DNA from: Sphingobium xanthum
Lineage (GTDB): Bacteria; Pseudomonadota; Alphaproteobacteria; Sphingomonadales; Sphingomonadaceae
DNA: 64,000 bases
Direction of reading: 5' to 3'
Assembly: GCF_019737615.1 (NCBI RefSeq)
Contig: NZ_JAHKKS010000007.1
Location: 62,001 to 126,000 of the forward strand
The translations under genes and the position numbers were made by a program. Each line of letters begins with the position of its first letter. Within the stretch, counting starts at the first letter, position 1. The notes below the pieces were generated by a model that saw only the letters and a program-made list of their open reading frames with translations, was not told the origin of the DNA and searched no databases. Positions 34,563 through 43,050 of this stretch are shown here, piece after piece.

Positions 34563-36410
34563 ATGCGGCTCACGCGCTCTCATCTGCTGATCGGCCTCAG
34601 CGCCCTCGCCATCGCCATTCCGGTGCTGGCGCAGGGCGGGCCTGAATCTCTCCTCCCCGAGGGCTTCGGCAACGAGCCGCCGCCGCGCCAGCAGCCAACG
34701 CAGACGCCGAACCAGCCACAGACGCCCGAGCAGGAGACGGCGGCGCCCACATCGATCCTGCCGAGTACGACAGCGACGACGACGATCGATCAGGCCGCTG
34801 CCGCGCTCGCGCTCTCCAGCAACGGCACGGAGAATGCCGCCGACGAGATCGGCGAGAAATACGATCTTCCCGCATCCGCCCGTCGCTCGCTCGATACGAT
34901 CGGACCACTGACGCCGGACCTGGGCGGGCTCGATCGCGCGGCGTTCGGCGCCGGGCAGGGACAGGGTCTTGCCCGCATCATGCAGGCGACGAGCGCGCCA
35001 TTCCTCTCGCGCTGGGTGAGCATCCTGGCGCGCCGCGCCCTGCTCTCGCAGGTCGATACGCCGAGCGACATCAACGGCGCCGACTGGGTCGCCGAGCGCG
35101 CCTGGCTGCTGCTGCGCATGGGCGAGGCGGATAATGCCCGCCTGCTGATTCAGGGCGTCGATTCGGACCAGTTCACCCGGCGGCTCTATTCCGTGGCGAT
35201 GCAGGCCCAGCTTGCCTCCGCCGACCCGGCCGGCTTCTGTCCGCTGTTGCCGCGCGCGCGCGATTTCACCGATGAGCCGGGCTGGTTCATGGCGCAGGCG
35301 ATCTGCGCATCTTTCTCAGCCGATCAGGGCACGGCCAGCGCCTTGCTCAATCAGGCTGAGCGTCGCGGCATCGCGCGTGGCATCGACTATCGCCTCGCTG
35401 AAAAGACCGTAGGCGCCGGCCCAAACAGCCGCCGCTCGGTCAAGATCGAGTGGGAAGGCGTCAATCGACTGACCACTTGGCGTTTTGGCCTCGCGACGGC
35501 GACCAATGTCGAGATCCCTGCCGCGCTCTATGCCAGCGTCGGCCCACAGGTCCGCGCATGGGAGGCCCGCGCGCCGAGCCTGACCCTTGCACAGCGCTTG
35601 CCCGGCACCGCAGTTGCGAGCCGCCTGGGGGTGTTCTCCGGCGCAGCGACGCTCAGCTATTATTCCGCGCTGGCCGAGCGCGACGAGTCCGATGCGGCTG
35701 CCACCGAGCGCGCCGATTTGCTGCGCGGCGCCTATGCCGGCGAGTCCATCCGTGCGCGGATCGATGCGATGCGCGGTTTCTGGCAAGCCAAACCGGCGGA
35801 TGACTGGTTCGCCGGGCCGGAGGGCGTCTATTATGGCGCTCTGCCGGTGATCGCGCGGGCGGCTGCTGCCATTCCGGCGACCGATGGCGCCGCCGATGAT
35901 ACGCCGTGGCTCCTCGCCGCGATGCTGTCGGGCGGCTATGATCGCAGCGCCGCGCGCTGGTCCGCCGCGCTGGATCGCCTGCAGGGGCCGGCCCTCGAGC
36001 GCAGCTGGGCCTTGCTCGCGACGGGCCTGCCGGCGCCGGGCTTCGATCTTTCGACAACCCGTATCGAGGCATTCGTCTCGGCCGATGCCAGCGACAAACA
36101 GCTTCTCGGTCATTGCCTCGTCGCCGCGCTTGGCGGCCTCAACCGGCTCCCGGCTGCGGATCGTGCGCGGTTGCTGCAGGAATCGGGTGTCGACACGACG
36201 CCGCGCAAGCCCTGGGCGAAGGGCATCATGGCGGCGGCGCAGCGGCGTGAGCGTGGAACGGTTGCCTTGCTGGCAGCGGTCGGCCTGCAGGGGCAGGACT
36301 GGCGCCGCTTGCCGCCGCAGCAGCTCTATTTCGTCATCTCGGCGCTGCGCGAGGTCGGTCTCGATCCCTATGCGCGGATGATCGCCGCCGAGGCGATGGC
36401 CCGCCTCTGA
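34563..36410 (+). CDS. Large exported protein of unknown function upstream of xerD
   Basis: This 615-residue protein has a signal peptide (MRLTRSHLLIGLSALAIAIPVLAQ) followed by a Pro/Gln/Thr-rich linker (residues about 35-60) and then an Ala/Leu-rich, mostly helical remainder that looks like helical repeats (ADWVAERAWLLLRMGEADNARLLI, SVAMQAQLASADPAGFCPLL). No catalytic motif is visible. It is likely periplasmic. The stop overlaps the xerD ATG by one base. The placement between aroK and xerD suggests a lineage-specific conserved gene. Confidence 0.8.
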   Translation: MRLTRSHLLIGLSALAIAIPVLAQGGPESLLPEGFGNEPPPRQQPTQTPNQPQTPEQETAAPTSILPSTTATTTIDQAAAALALSSNGTENAADEIGEKYDLPASARRSLDTIGPLTPDLGGLDRAAFGAGQGQGLARIMQATSAPFLSRWVSILARRALLSQVDTPSDINGADWVAERAWLLLRMGEADNARLLIQGVDSDQFTRRLYSVAMQAQLASADPAGFCPLLPRARDFTDEPGWFMAQAICASFSADQGTASALLNQAERRGIARGIDYRLAEKTVGAGPNSRRSVKIEWEGVNRLTTWRFGLATATNVEIPAALYASVGPQVRAWEARAPSLTLAQRLPGTAVASRLGVFSGAATLSYYSALAERDESDAAATERADLLRGAYAGESIRARIDAMRGFWQAKPADDWFAGPEGVYYGALPVIARAAAAIPATDGAADDTPWLLAAMLSGGYDRSAARWSAALDRLQGPALERSWALLATGLPAPGFDLSTTRIEAFVSADASDKQLLGHCLVAALGGLNRLPAADRARLLQESGVDTTPRKPWAKGIMAAAQRRERGTVALLAAVGLQGQDWRRLPPQQLYFVISALREVGLDPYARMIAAEAMARL

Positions 36411-37339
36411 TGGCGCGCTCCCGAGAGGAGCCCGCTTCCATCGGCGCCCGCGATCGGGCGATGATCGATCGCTATCTCGCCATGCTTGCGGCGGAGCGGG
36501 GTGCTGCGCGCAACACCATGCTCGCCTATCGCAACGATCTGGAGGACGCGGCCGGGGTGCTCGGCAATCTGGCCGATGCCGACAGCGATGCTCTTGCGAA
36601 ACTCGGCCGTGGCTGGTCCGAGCTGGCGCCGTCGAGCCTGGCACGGAAGTCCTCGGCCTTGCGCGGTTTTTTCGCCTTTCTGGAAGCGGAGGCGATCCGG
36701 GCCGACAATCCGTCCGACGCCTTGCCTCGGCCCAGCACGCGGCGGCCCTTGCCCAAGGTGCTGAGCCATCAGGATGTCGATGCCATCTTCGCCGTGATCG
36801 CGGCCCGGCTCGATACGGCCCATCCGAGTCCGCTCGACCTGCGGCTCGCGGCGCTGATCGAGCTGCTTTACGGTTCGGGGTTACGGGCGAGCGAGTTGGT
36901 TTCACTGCCATTGCACGCGCTGGCGACGGATCGGCCCTACCTCATCCTGCGCGGAAAGGGCGGGCGCGAGCGGCTCGTGCCGATCTCGGACCGGGCTCGC
37001 GCCGCTGTCGCCGCTTGGCGGCCGCATGTGCCGGAGGAGAGCGCCTGGTTGTTCCCGTCCGGCAAGTCATATCTGAGCCGCGTCCGCCTTTTCCAGCTCG
37101 TGCGCACGCTGGCGGCAGCGGCAGGCATCGATCCGGCGCGAGTCAGTCCACATGTCCTGCGCCACGCCTTCGCAACCCATCTGCTCGAGGGCGGCGCCGA
37201 TCTGCGCGCCCTGCAAGCGATGCTGGGACACGCCGACATCGCGACGACGCAGATCTACACGCACGTTGATGCGGCGAGGCTGGTGACCTTGGTGAATGAG
37301 CGTCATCCGCTCGTTGACCTGAAGCGGTCGGGCGCTTAG
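36410..37339 (+). CDS. xerD: Site-specific tyrosine recombinase XerD
   Basis: XerD with XerC resolves chromosome dimers at dif. The 309 residues include an N-terminal SAM-like core-binding domain (IDRYLAMLAAERGAARNTMLAYRNDL). The catalytic domain has Arg in LLYGSGLRASELVSLP, Lys in ILRGKGGRERLVPI, the HVLRHAFATHLLEGG His/Arg pair, the LGHADIATTQIYTHV His and the Tyr nucleophile. The C-terminus is typical of chromosomal Xer proteins rather than phage integrases. It is followed 9 bases later by accA, a common alphaproteobacterial arrangement. A candidate dif site occurs 12 kb downstream. Confidence 0.93.
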   Translation: MARSREEPASIGARDRAMIDRYLAMLAAERGAARNTMLAYRNDLEDAAGVLGNLADADSDALAKLGRGWSELAPSSLARKSSALRGFFAFLEAEAIRADNPSDALPRPSTRRPLPKVLSHQDVDAIFAVIAARLDTAHPSPLDLRLAALIELLYGSGLRASELVSLPLHALATDRPYLILRGKGGRERLVPISDRARAAVAAWRPHVPEESAWLFPSGKSYLSRVRLFQLVRTLAAAAGIDPARVSPHVLRHAFATHLLEGGADLRALQAMLGHADIATTQIYTHVDAARLVTLVNERHPLVDLKRSGA

Positions 37340-37348
37340 GGCGCTGCG

Positions 37349-38293
37349 ATGATCAGTTATCTCGACTTTGAGAAGCCGGTCGCGGCGCTGCAGGCGCGGA
37401 TCGACGAACTACGCGAAACCGCCGATGATGGCGCGATCGATATCGACGCCGAGATCGAGAAGCTCCAGCAGCGCTCGACGACGATGCTGGCCGAGCTCTA
37501 CGGCAAGCTCTCGCCCTGGCAGAAGACGCAGGTCGCTCGCCACGCCGAGCGGCCGCATTTCCGCGATTTCGTGAGCGCGATGTGCAGCGATTTCATGCCG
37601 CTCGCCGGCGATCGCGCCTATGCCGACGACAAGGCCATTCAGGGTGGTTTCGCGACGATTTCGGGCCGCAAGGTCATGCTGATCGGACATGAGAAGGGCA
37701 ACGACACGGCGAGCCGCGTGAAGCATAATTTCGGCATGGGCATGCCGGAGGGCTACCGCAAGGCCGTGCGGCTGATGGAACTGGCAAGCCGCTTCGGCCT
37801 GCCGGTGGTCACGCTGGTCGACACTTCGGGCGCTTTTCCGGGTGTGCAGGCCGAAGAGCGGGGGCAGGCCGAGGCGATCGCCCGTGCGACCGAGGCCTGC
37901 CTGGCGCTCAACGTGTCGATGGTCGCGGCCGTGGTCGGCGAGGGCGGTTCCGGCGGTGCCGTTGCGCTCGCATCGGCCAATCGCGTGCTGATGATGGAAC
38001 ATGCCATCTACTCGGTGATTTCGCCGGAAGGTTGCGCCTCGATCCTGTGGCGGACGGCGGACAAGGCGGCGGATGCTGCACAGGCGATGCAGGTGACGGC
38101 CCAGCAGTTGCTCACGCTTGGCGTCATTGACCGCATCGTGCCCGAGCCGCTCGGCGGTGCGCATCGCGAACCGCAAGTGGCGATCCAGGCACTGCAAAAG
38201 GCGATTACCGAGGAGTTGCGGACGCTCGATGGCCTCAGTGGCACGCAATTGCGCAACCAGCGTGCAGAGAAGTTCCTGGCGCTCGGAAGCTAA
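37349..38293 (+). CDS. accA: Acetyl-CoA carboxylase carboxyltransferase subunit alpha
   Basis: AccA with AccD transfers the carboxyl group from biotin to acetyl-CoA to make malonyl-CoA, the first step of fatty-acid synthesis. The 314 residues carry the family signatures YLDFEKPVAALQARIDELR, LSPWQKTQVARHAERPHFRDF, GHEKGNDTASRVKHNFGMGMPEGYRKA, PVVTLVDTSGAFPGVQAEERGQAEAIA and GEGGSGGAVALASANRVLMMEHAIYSVISPEGCASILW. Length is normal. Confidence 0.97.
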   Translation: MISYLDFEKPVAALQARIDELRETADDGAIDIDAEIEKLQQRSTTMLAELYGKLSPWQKTQVARHAERPHFRDFVSAMCSDFMPLAGDRAYADDKAIQGGFATISGRKVMLIGHEKGNDTASRVKHNFGMGMPEGYRKAVRLMELASRFGLPVVTLVDTSGAFPGVQAEERGQAEAIARATEACLALNVSMVAAVVGEGGSGGAVALASANRVLMMEHAIYSVISPEGCASILWRTADKAADAAQAMQVTAQQLLTLGVIDRIVPEPLGGAHREPQVAIQALQKAITEELRTLDGLSGTQLRNQRAEKFLALGS

Positions 38294-38545
38294 GCTACGG
38301 TTCTTGCGAGATACTTGTCTCGTAACTTCACAAACCTCGTGTATATCGCGCATGGCAAAGTCCGGTCGCGGCGAAGCTTGCCCTCGATTGCGGATGAGGG
38401 AGATGGACGATTCAAAGAGCGGAGACGGGCCAATCCTGCCAGCCTTTGCGGCCTGTAGGAAAGCCCTTGTTCGCGGAACATTCAGGCGCGCTTTGCATTA
38501 CTTCTGAAGCGGACTATTCGCACTAATGAACAGAAGGGGAGAGAC

Positions 38546-40027
38546 ATGGGTCGCACCTATCGCAAGCTCTGGCTGACCGGCGCAATGGTCGCGATCTGCT
38601 CGACGACGCAGGCTGGCGTCGCGCAGCAGCGGCAGATCCAGACGGCGACGTCGATGAGCCAGTCCGAGCGCGCGGAAGGCGCCAAGGCGCATCCCGAACT
38701 GCTCAACGAGTTTGGCGGGCTATATCAGGGGCCGCAGGCCGCCTATGTGACGAGCGTTGGCCGCAAGATCGCTGTCCAGTCGAGCCTCTCCAGCCAGCAG
38801 AATGATTTCACGATCAGCCTGCTCAACAGTTCCGTGAACAACGCCTTCGCGATCCCCGGCGGCTATGTCTATGTGACGCGCCAGCTCATGGCGCTGATGA
38901 ACGACGAAGCGGAGCTCGCGGGTGTGCTCGGCCATGAGGTCGGCCATGTCGCTGCCCAGCACAGCAAGAGGCGACAGAGCGCGGCGACGCGGAACTCTAT
39001 TCTCGGCGTGCTGGGACAAGTGCTGATCGGCGCAGTGGCCGGCGATAGCGGCCTCGGCCAACTCCTTCAGAGAGGCATCGGCACCGGCGCGCAACTCCTG
39101 ACGCTCAAATTTTCGCGAACGCAGGAATATGAAGCGGACGATCTGGGCATCCGCTATCTCGCGAAGGCGGGCTATGATCCCAAGGCGCTTTCCTCGATGC
39201 TCTCATCGCTGGCGGCGCAGAATTCGCTCGATGCGCGGACGCGCGGCCAGAACAGCGCCATTCCCGAATGGGCGAGTACGCACCCTGATCCCGCATCGCG
39301 CGTGCGCCGTGCCCTGACGAATGCACAGGCGACCGGCTCCAGGGCGACGCTGCGCAACGCCGCGACCTTCATCAGCAATCTGGACGGGCTACTCTATGAT
39401 GACGATCCCAAGGAAGGGATTATTCAGGGCGCCCAGTTCCTGCACCCGGTGTTCAAGCTCAAGTTCACCGCGCCAAGCGGCTTCGCGATCCAGAATGGCA
39501 CCAATGCCGTCTCGATCGTCGGCCAGTCCGGCCAGGCGCAATTCACCGGTACGTCGTTCAACGGCGATCTCGACGCCTATGTGCGCAGCGTGTTCGGGCA
39601 ACTGGCAGGGCAGGGGCAGACGCCCTCCGTCGCTGTCCAGCGCAGCACGATCAACGGGCTGTCCGTGGGCTATGGCAGCGCGAGCATGAGCAACAGCCAG
39701 GGATTGAGGCTGGATGTCACGGTAGTCGGTTATCAGTTCGGTCCGTCCACGGCTTATCATTTCGTGGTGGTCACGCCGGCGGGCCAGGGGCTCGGCGGAC
39801 TTTCGAGCCTAATCAACTCGGTCAGCCGGATGAACGACGGCGAAGCGGCCGCGATCAAGCCGCGTCGCATCAGGCTGGTTACGGTGCGATCGGGCGAGAC
39901 TGCGCGAAGCATTTCGAGTCGCATGGCCTATGGCGACTACCAGCTCGACCGGTTTCTGGTGCTGAACGGTCTCGCTGCCAATGCGACGCTGAAGCCCGGA
40001 ACGCGCGTGAAGATCGTGAGCTACTAG
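38546..40027 (+). CDS. M48-family metalloprotease with C-terminal LysM-like domain
   Basis: The 493-residue exported protease has a signal peptide (MGRTYRKLWLTGAMVAICSTTQAGVAQ), the zinc motif HEVGHVAAQHSKR and the third ligand region SRTQEYEADDLGIRYLAKAGYDP, as in BepA/LoiP-like periplasmic peptidases that handle misassembled outer-membrane proteins. A beta-rich middle region follows. The last 55 residues (LVTVRSGETARSISSRM ... LNGLAANATLKPGTRVKIV) look like a LysM peptidoglycan-binding domain. GGGGAGAGAC gives a good ribosome-binding site. It is convergent with the pilin gene, and the terminator between them can serve both. Confidence 0.92.
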   Translation: MGRTYRKLWLTGAMVAICSTTQAGVAQQRQIQTATSMSQSERAEGAKAHPELLNEFGGLYQGPQAAYVTSVGRKIAVQSSLSSQQNDFTISLLNSSVNNAFAIPGGYVYVTRQLMALMNDEAELAGVLGHEVGHVAAQHSKRRQSAATRNSILGVLGQVLIGAVAGDSGLGQLLQRGIGTGAQLLTLKFSRTQEYEADDLGIRYLAKAGYDPKALSSMLSSLAAQNSLDARTRGQNSAIPEWASTHPDPASRVRRALTNAQATGSRATLRNAATFISNLDGLLYDDDPKEGIIQGAQFLHPVFKLKFTAPSGFAIQNGTNAVSIVGQSGQAQFTGTSFNGDLDAYVRSVFGQLAGQGQTPSVAVQRSTINGLSVGYGSASMSNSQGLRLDVTVVGYQFGPSTAYHFVVVTPAGQGLGGLSSLINSVSRMNDGEAAAIKPRRIRLVTVRSGETARSISSRMAYGDYQLDRFLVLNGLAANATLKPGTRVKIVSY

Positions 40028-40062
40028 GCGTCACGAGGAAATGCCTCGATGGACATTGGTAC

Positions 40063-40097
40063 AAAAAAAGGGCGGCGTCACCGAGGTGAAGCCGCCC
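40063..40097 (-). terminator. Strong intrinsic terminator of the Flp pilin gene
   Basis: On the minus strand a GGGCGGC/GCCGCCC stem (40091-40097 with 40070-40076) continues, after one mismatch, into TCACC/GGTGA and closes on a 2-base loop. It is followed by seven T residues (complement of the A run at 40063-40069). It lies about 40 bp after the pilin stop. On the plus strand the hairpin is followed by a T-rich stretch, so it may also end the M48 protease transcript. Confidence 0.9.
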
Positions 40098-40139
40098 ATT
40101 CTTGCTTTTGAGGAGTCGTCGAACGCCTCAAAGGGAGAG

Positions 40140-40304
40140 TTAGTCGTTCAGGTTGTTGGCAACCTTGTTGAACGTCGAGTTCAGCTTGCCACCCAGGCTG
40201 CTCATGGCGCCGATGGCGGCCACGGCGATCAGAGCGGCGATCAGGCCGTACTCGATCGCGGTCGCACCCTTGTTGTTCTTGAAAAGCTTGCGAATGGACT
40301 TCAT
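40140..40304 (-). CDS. Flp-family type IVb pilin
   Basis: This gene encodes 54 residues: a basic leader MKSIRKLFKNNKG, then ATAIEYGLIAALIAVAAIGAM and a short polar tail. The G/A junction with Glu at +5 and Tyr at +6 is the Flp prepilin-peptidase site, and the hydrophobic helix is the pilin assembly core. GAGGAG precedes the ATG with proper spacing. A second pilin gene lies upstream on the same strand, but no tad assembly genes are in this window, so assembly components must be elsewhere. Confidence 0.93.
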   Translation of the reverse strand: MKSIRKLFKNNKGATAIEYGLIAALIAVAAIGAMSSLGGKLNSTFNKVANNLND

Positions 40305-40430
40305 GTGAGGTCTCCTCAGTCTGCAGTACTTGAAACACCCGGCTACTGAAAATCAGCGAGCTTCCTGGTGATACCGACTGACTGGTTTCCAATTTCCTAA
40401 TTTTGCGGAAGAACTGTAAAGAATTGATGG

Positions 40431-40601
40431 TTAATGATTGTTTACTTCGTTTGCGACATTCGTCCACATGCCGTTCGTCTTGGACGCGACATTTGAGAGC
40501 GCGCCAATCATGGCCAGAACAACCATCGCGAGGATGAGGCCATATTCGACGGCCGTAGCGCCTTTCTTGCACGACCTGATCCGGTGGAGAAATGCACGCA
40601 C
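40431..40601 (-). CDS. Second Flp-family pilin, divergent copy
   Basis: This encodes 56 residues starting at a GTG at 40601 with GAGG upstream: leader VRAFLHRIRSCKKG, then ATAVEYGLILAMVVLAMIGAL in place with the same G/A processing site and Glu/Tyr pair, then a polar tail. It differs from the neighbouring pilin in length of leader and in tail, so it could be a minor pilin or pseudopilin. The 126-bp gap between the two has no clear terminator, so co-transcription is possible. Confidence 0.85.
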   Translation of the reverse strand: MRAFLHRIRSCKKGATAVEYGLILAMVVLAMIGALSNVASKTNGMWTNVANEVNNH

Positions 40602-40683
40602 CCGAAATTCCTCTGCAACAGCCCGATTTGCCGCGATATGTAGGCCCCAAGATGTTAACAATTTGTAGAGGCATGCCCGCCGG

Positions 40684-41088
40684 ATGACCCAGACGCCTCT
40701 CGTCGTCGTCGCGGCGGCACTTATCGACGCACAATCGCGGATTTTCGTCCAGCAGCGCCCGGCCGACAAGTCGATGGGCGGCCTTTGGGAGTTCCCCGGC
40801 GGTAAGGTGGAGGCGGGCGAGGCGCCCGAGGACGCTCTGATTCGCGAACTGCGTGAGGAGCTGTGCATCGAGACGGAGACCGCCTGCCTGGCGCCCGCAA
40901 CCTTCGCGACCGGGCATATCGGCGATCGGCCGCTGCTGCTCCTGCTCTATGTCTGCCGTAAATGGCGCGGTCAGGTGCAGCTGACCGAAGCCCCAGAGGG
41001 CCGATGGCTGCGCAGTCACGAGTTGTTTTCGCTCGAGATGCCGCCGGCGGACTTGCCTCTGGTCGCGATGCTGGATGCGCTGATCTAG
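40684..41088 (+). CDS. mutT: 8-oxo-dGTP diphosphatase
   Basis: MutT hydrolyses oxidised 8-oxo-dGTP to prevent mutation. The 134-residue Nudix protein has VVAAALIDAQSRIFVQQRPADKSMGGLWEFPGG followed by the Nudix box GGKVEAGEAPEDALIRELREELCI, and the family's LxRxxR-independent WEFPGGK signature. The C-terminus is truncated neither in domain nor length. It is divergent from the second pilin gene and convergent with the methyltransferase gene, overlapping its stop by 4 bases. Confidence 0.92.
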   Translation: MTQTPLVVVAAALIDAQSRIFVQQRPADKSMGGLWEFPGGKVEAGEAPEDALIRELREELCIETETACLAPATFATGHIGDRPLLLLLYVCRKWRGQVQLTEAPEGRWLRSHELFSLEMPPADLPLVAMLDALI

Positions 41089-41936
41089 CTCGACGGCGGC
41101 TTGAGCGCGTCGGCAAGCGAAATCTTCGCGCTGCCCCGTCGGGCGGGCTTGGGTTGGGTTGCACTGGGGTGCCATCCGCTGCCGTGCAAGATGACGAAAC
41201 GCTCCCGCGTGCGCCCGTCATTGTCCGACGCCGCGGAAAAGACCTCCGCCGCGCGCGCGAGGCCGGCGCGGGTCAGCGAAGGCGGGGGCGAGGCGAGGCA
41301 TTGCGCCGCGCCCATGCCGCGCAGATCGGCCAGCAGGCCGAACAACGAGCCATAGCGCACGTCGAGTATCTGGCTGTCGGCAACCGGCATGGCGAAGCCG
41401 GCGCGATGCAGCAGATCGCCGAGGGCGCGGACATCCACCTGCGGGTGAAGACGTTGTGCCGGCCGATCACCGTCCGCCGCTAGAAGCGCCTCCCGCAATT
41501 TCGGAAGGGAGCCGGCGCCGACGAAGCTGAGCAGCAGCAGACCATCGGGCTCTAGCACTTGATTCATTGCGATGAGTGCGCCCGGCAGGTCGTTCACCGC
41601 ATCGAGCGTGCCGCAGCACAGGACGAGATCGAAGCTTGCTGCTTCATAAGGTAGCCGGTCCTCGCGGATCTGGTCGCTGCCGGCCCTGCTCGCCCAGACG
41701 CTGCCGGGATCGGCGCTTGTCGTGGCGATGCCGCGCATCTGGAGATCCCTGGCGATGCGCTCGTCGGGGCAGCCGATGACGAGCGCGCGCGAAAAGGCGC
41801 GTGTGACATCGCTCAGGCGATCCAGAATGTCGCTGGCCATCGCTTCGTACAGGAAATCATGCGCCGCGAAGCTGCGCGCGGCGCGATCGCGGCGGATCAC
41901 GCGGCGGCGGTCATCGAAGATACTGGGGACGGACAT
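41085..41936 (-). CDS. SAM-dependent methyltransferase (BioC/NDUFAF5-like)
   Basis: The 283-residue protein has a class I methyltransferase core: ALVIGCPDERIARDLQ at motif I, FDLVLCCGTLDAVNDLPGALIAMNQVLEPDGLLLLSFVG at motifs II-III. The N-terminal IFDDRRRVIRRDRAARSFAAHDFLYEAMASDILDRL is typical of the bacterial NDUFAF5-like group, whose mitochondrial member hydroxylates a complex I Arg. The ATG at 41936 matches that N-terminus. It is divergent from comF, 43 bp away. The exact substrate is not known. Confidence 0.85.
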   Translation of the reverse strand: MSVPSIFDDRRRVIRRDRAARSFAAHDFLYEAMASDILDRLSDVTRAFSRALVIGCPDERIARDLQMRGIATTSADPGSVWASRAGSDQIREDRLPYEAASFDLVLCCGTLDAVNDLPGALIAMNQVLEPDGLLLLSFVGAGSLPKLREALLAADGDRPAQRLHPQVDVRALGDLLHRAGFAMPVADSQILDVRYGSLFGLLADLRGMGAAQCLASPPPSLTRAGLARAAEVFSAASDNDGRTRERFVILHGSGWHPSATQPKPARRGSAKISLADALKPPSS

Positions 41937-41979
41937 GGCGGGCTTGTGCCGGGTCCGGCGCCATGGGACAAGTCGCGCG

Positions 41980-42726
41980 ATGACTGTGCTGCCGCTTTTC
42001 AAGGCCGTTACCCGTCCTTTGCTCGATTATGCACTGCCGCCACGGTGCGCGGCGTGCGGCACGGTCGTCGCGGAGCCGGGCACGTTGTGCGCGGCCTGCT
42101 GGAGTTCGATCGACTTTCTCGGCGACCCGATGTGCGAGATTTGCGGTAGGGAACTGCCGGGCACGATGGGAATCGGGGGGCAGTGTGGCGCCTGTCTCGC
42201 CACACCGCCGCCTTATGAGCGCGCGCGGGCCGTGATGCGCTATGGCGCGGTGGCACGCGGCATGGCGCATCGGCTCAAATATGGCCGGCGCCTCAGCCTC
42301 GCGGCGGTGATGGCCGGGCATATCGCGCGCTTGCTCCCCGAAGGCGATCACGAAGGCGCGCTGATCGTGCCAGTGCCGCTGCATCGCTGGCGGATCTGGT
42401 CGCGCGGATTCAATCAGGCGGCGCTCATTGCGCGCCATCTCAGCCGCAAGACCGGTCTGCCGGTGGAGCTCGATCTGCTGCGGCGGGTGAAGAACACGCC
42501 GCCCCTGCATGCGCTGGGCGCGCGGGACCGGGCGCGGATCGTGCGCGGGGCCTTTGCGCTGGCGCCGGGTGCCAGGGATCGCTTGGCGGGCCGGACGATC
42601 ATTCTCGTCGATGACATCTGGACCACCGGGGCGACGGTAACCGCTTGCGCGCGGTTGCTCGGACGGAGTAGCGCGGCGCGGATTGAGATCGTCTGCTGGA
42701 CGCGCGTGTCGCAATCGGATGATTGA
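41980..42726 (+). CDS. comF: ComF-family phosphoribosyltransferase
   Basis: The 248-residue protein has a zinc-ribbon-like N-terminus (PPRCAACGTVV, LCAACWSSID, CEICGREL, CGAC) and a phosphoribosyltransferase domain ending in the PRPP motif IILVDDIWTTGATVTACARLL. VPVPLHRWRIWSRGFNQAALIA is the family centre. ComF participates in natural transformation in several bacteria, probably on the cytoplasmic side of DNA uptake. I chose the ATG at 41980, 50 bp before the first Cys pair. It leads a four-gene group with grxC, a nitrilase-type gene and DUF1178. Confidence 0.93.
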   Translation: MTVLPLFKAVTRPLLDYALPPRCAACGTVVAEPGTLCAACWSSIDFLGDPMCEICGRELPGTMGIGGQCGACLATPPPYERARAVMRYGAVARGMAHRLKYGRRLSLAAVMAGHIARLLPEGDHEGALIVPVPLHRWRIWSRGFNQAALIARHLSRKTGLPVELDLLRRVKNTPPLHALGARDRARIVRGAFALAPGARDRLAGRTIILVDDIWTTGATVTACARLLGRSSAARIEIVCWTRVSQSDD

Positions 42727-42776
42727 CATTCCCCGCACCGGCCACGACATCGAAGACAAGGAGATCTGTCGCAATC

Positions 42777-43034
42777 ATGACGCATGTCGAGATCTATACA
42801 CGCGCTTTTTGTGGCTATTGCGCGCGCGCGAAGGCCCTCCTGCGCGATAAGGGCGTCGAGTTTGAGGAGTATGACCTCACGATGGGCGGTCCGCAGCGTG
42901 GCGAAATGATCGAGCGGTCGGGCGGCCGCGCGACCTTTCCGCAGATATTCGTGGGCGGTCAGCATGTCGGCGGATGCGACGACCTGGTCGCTCTCGATGC
43001 CAGCGGCAAGCTGGACGAGATGCTAAGCGCCTGA
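42777..43034 (+). CDS. grxC: Glutaredoxin 3
   Basis: The 85-residue dithiol glutaredoxin starts with THVEIYTRAFCGYCARAKALL, carrying the CGYC active site, and has ATFPQIFVGGQHVGGCDDL, the glutathione-binding cis-Pro and GG-C-D region. It reduces protein and small-molecule disulfides with glutathione. AAGGAG lies 13 bases before the ATG at 42777. It sits between comF and the nitrilase-type gene, a conserved alphaproteobacterial order. Confidence 0.95.
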   Translation: MTHVEIYTRAFCGYCARAKALLRDKGVEFEEYDLTMGGPQRGEMIERSGGRATFPQIFVGGQHVGGCDDLVALDASGKLDEMLSA

Positions 43035-43050
43035 GAGGCATCGGACGACC

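Noticed and set aside
38300..38317. CGAGA/TCTCG hairpin after accA as a terminator
   Set aside because: The stem is only five pairs and no T run follows, so it is not a convincing terminator.
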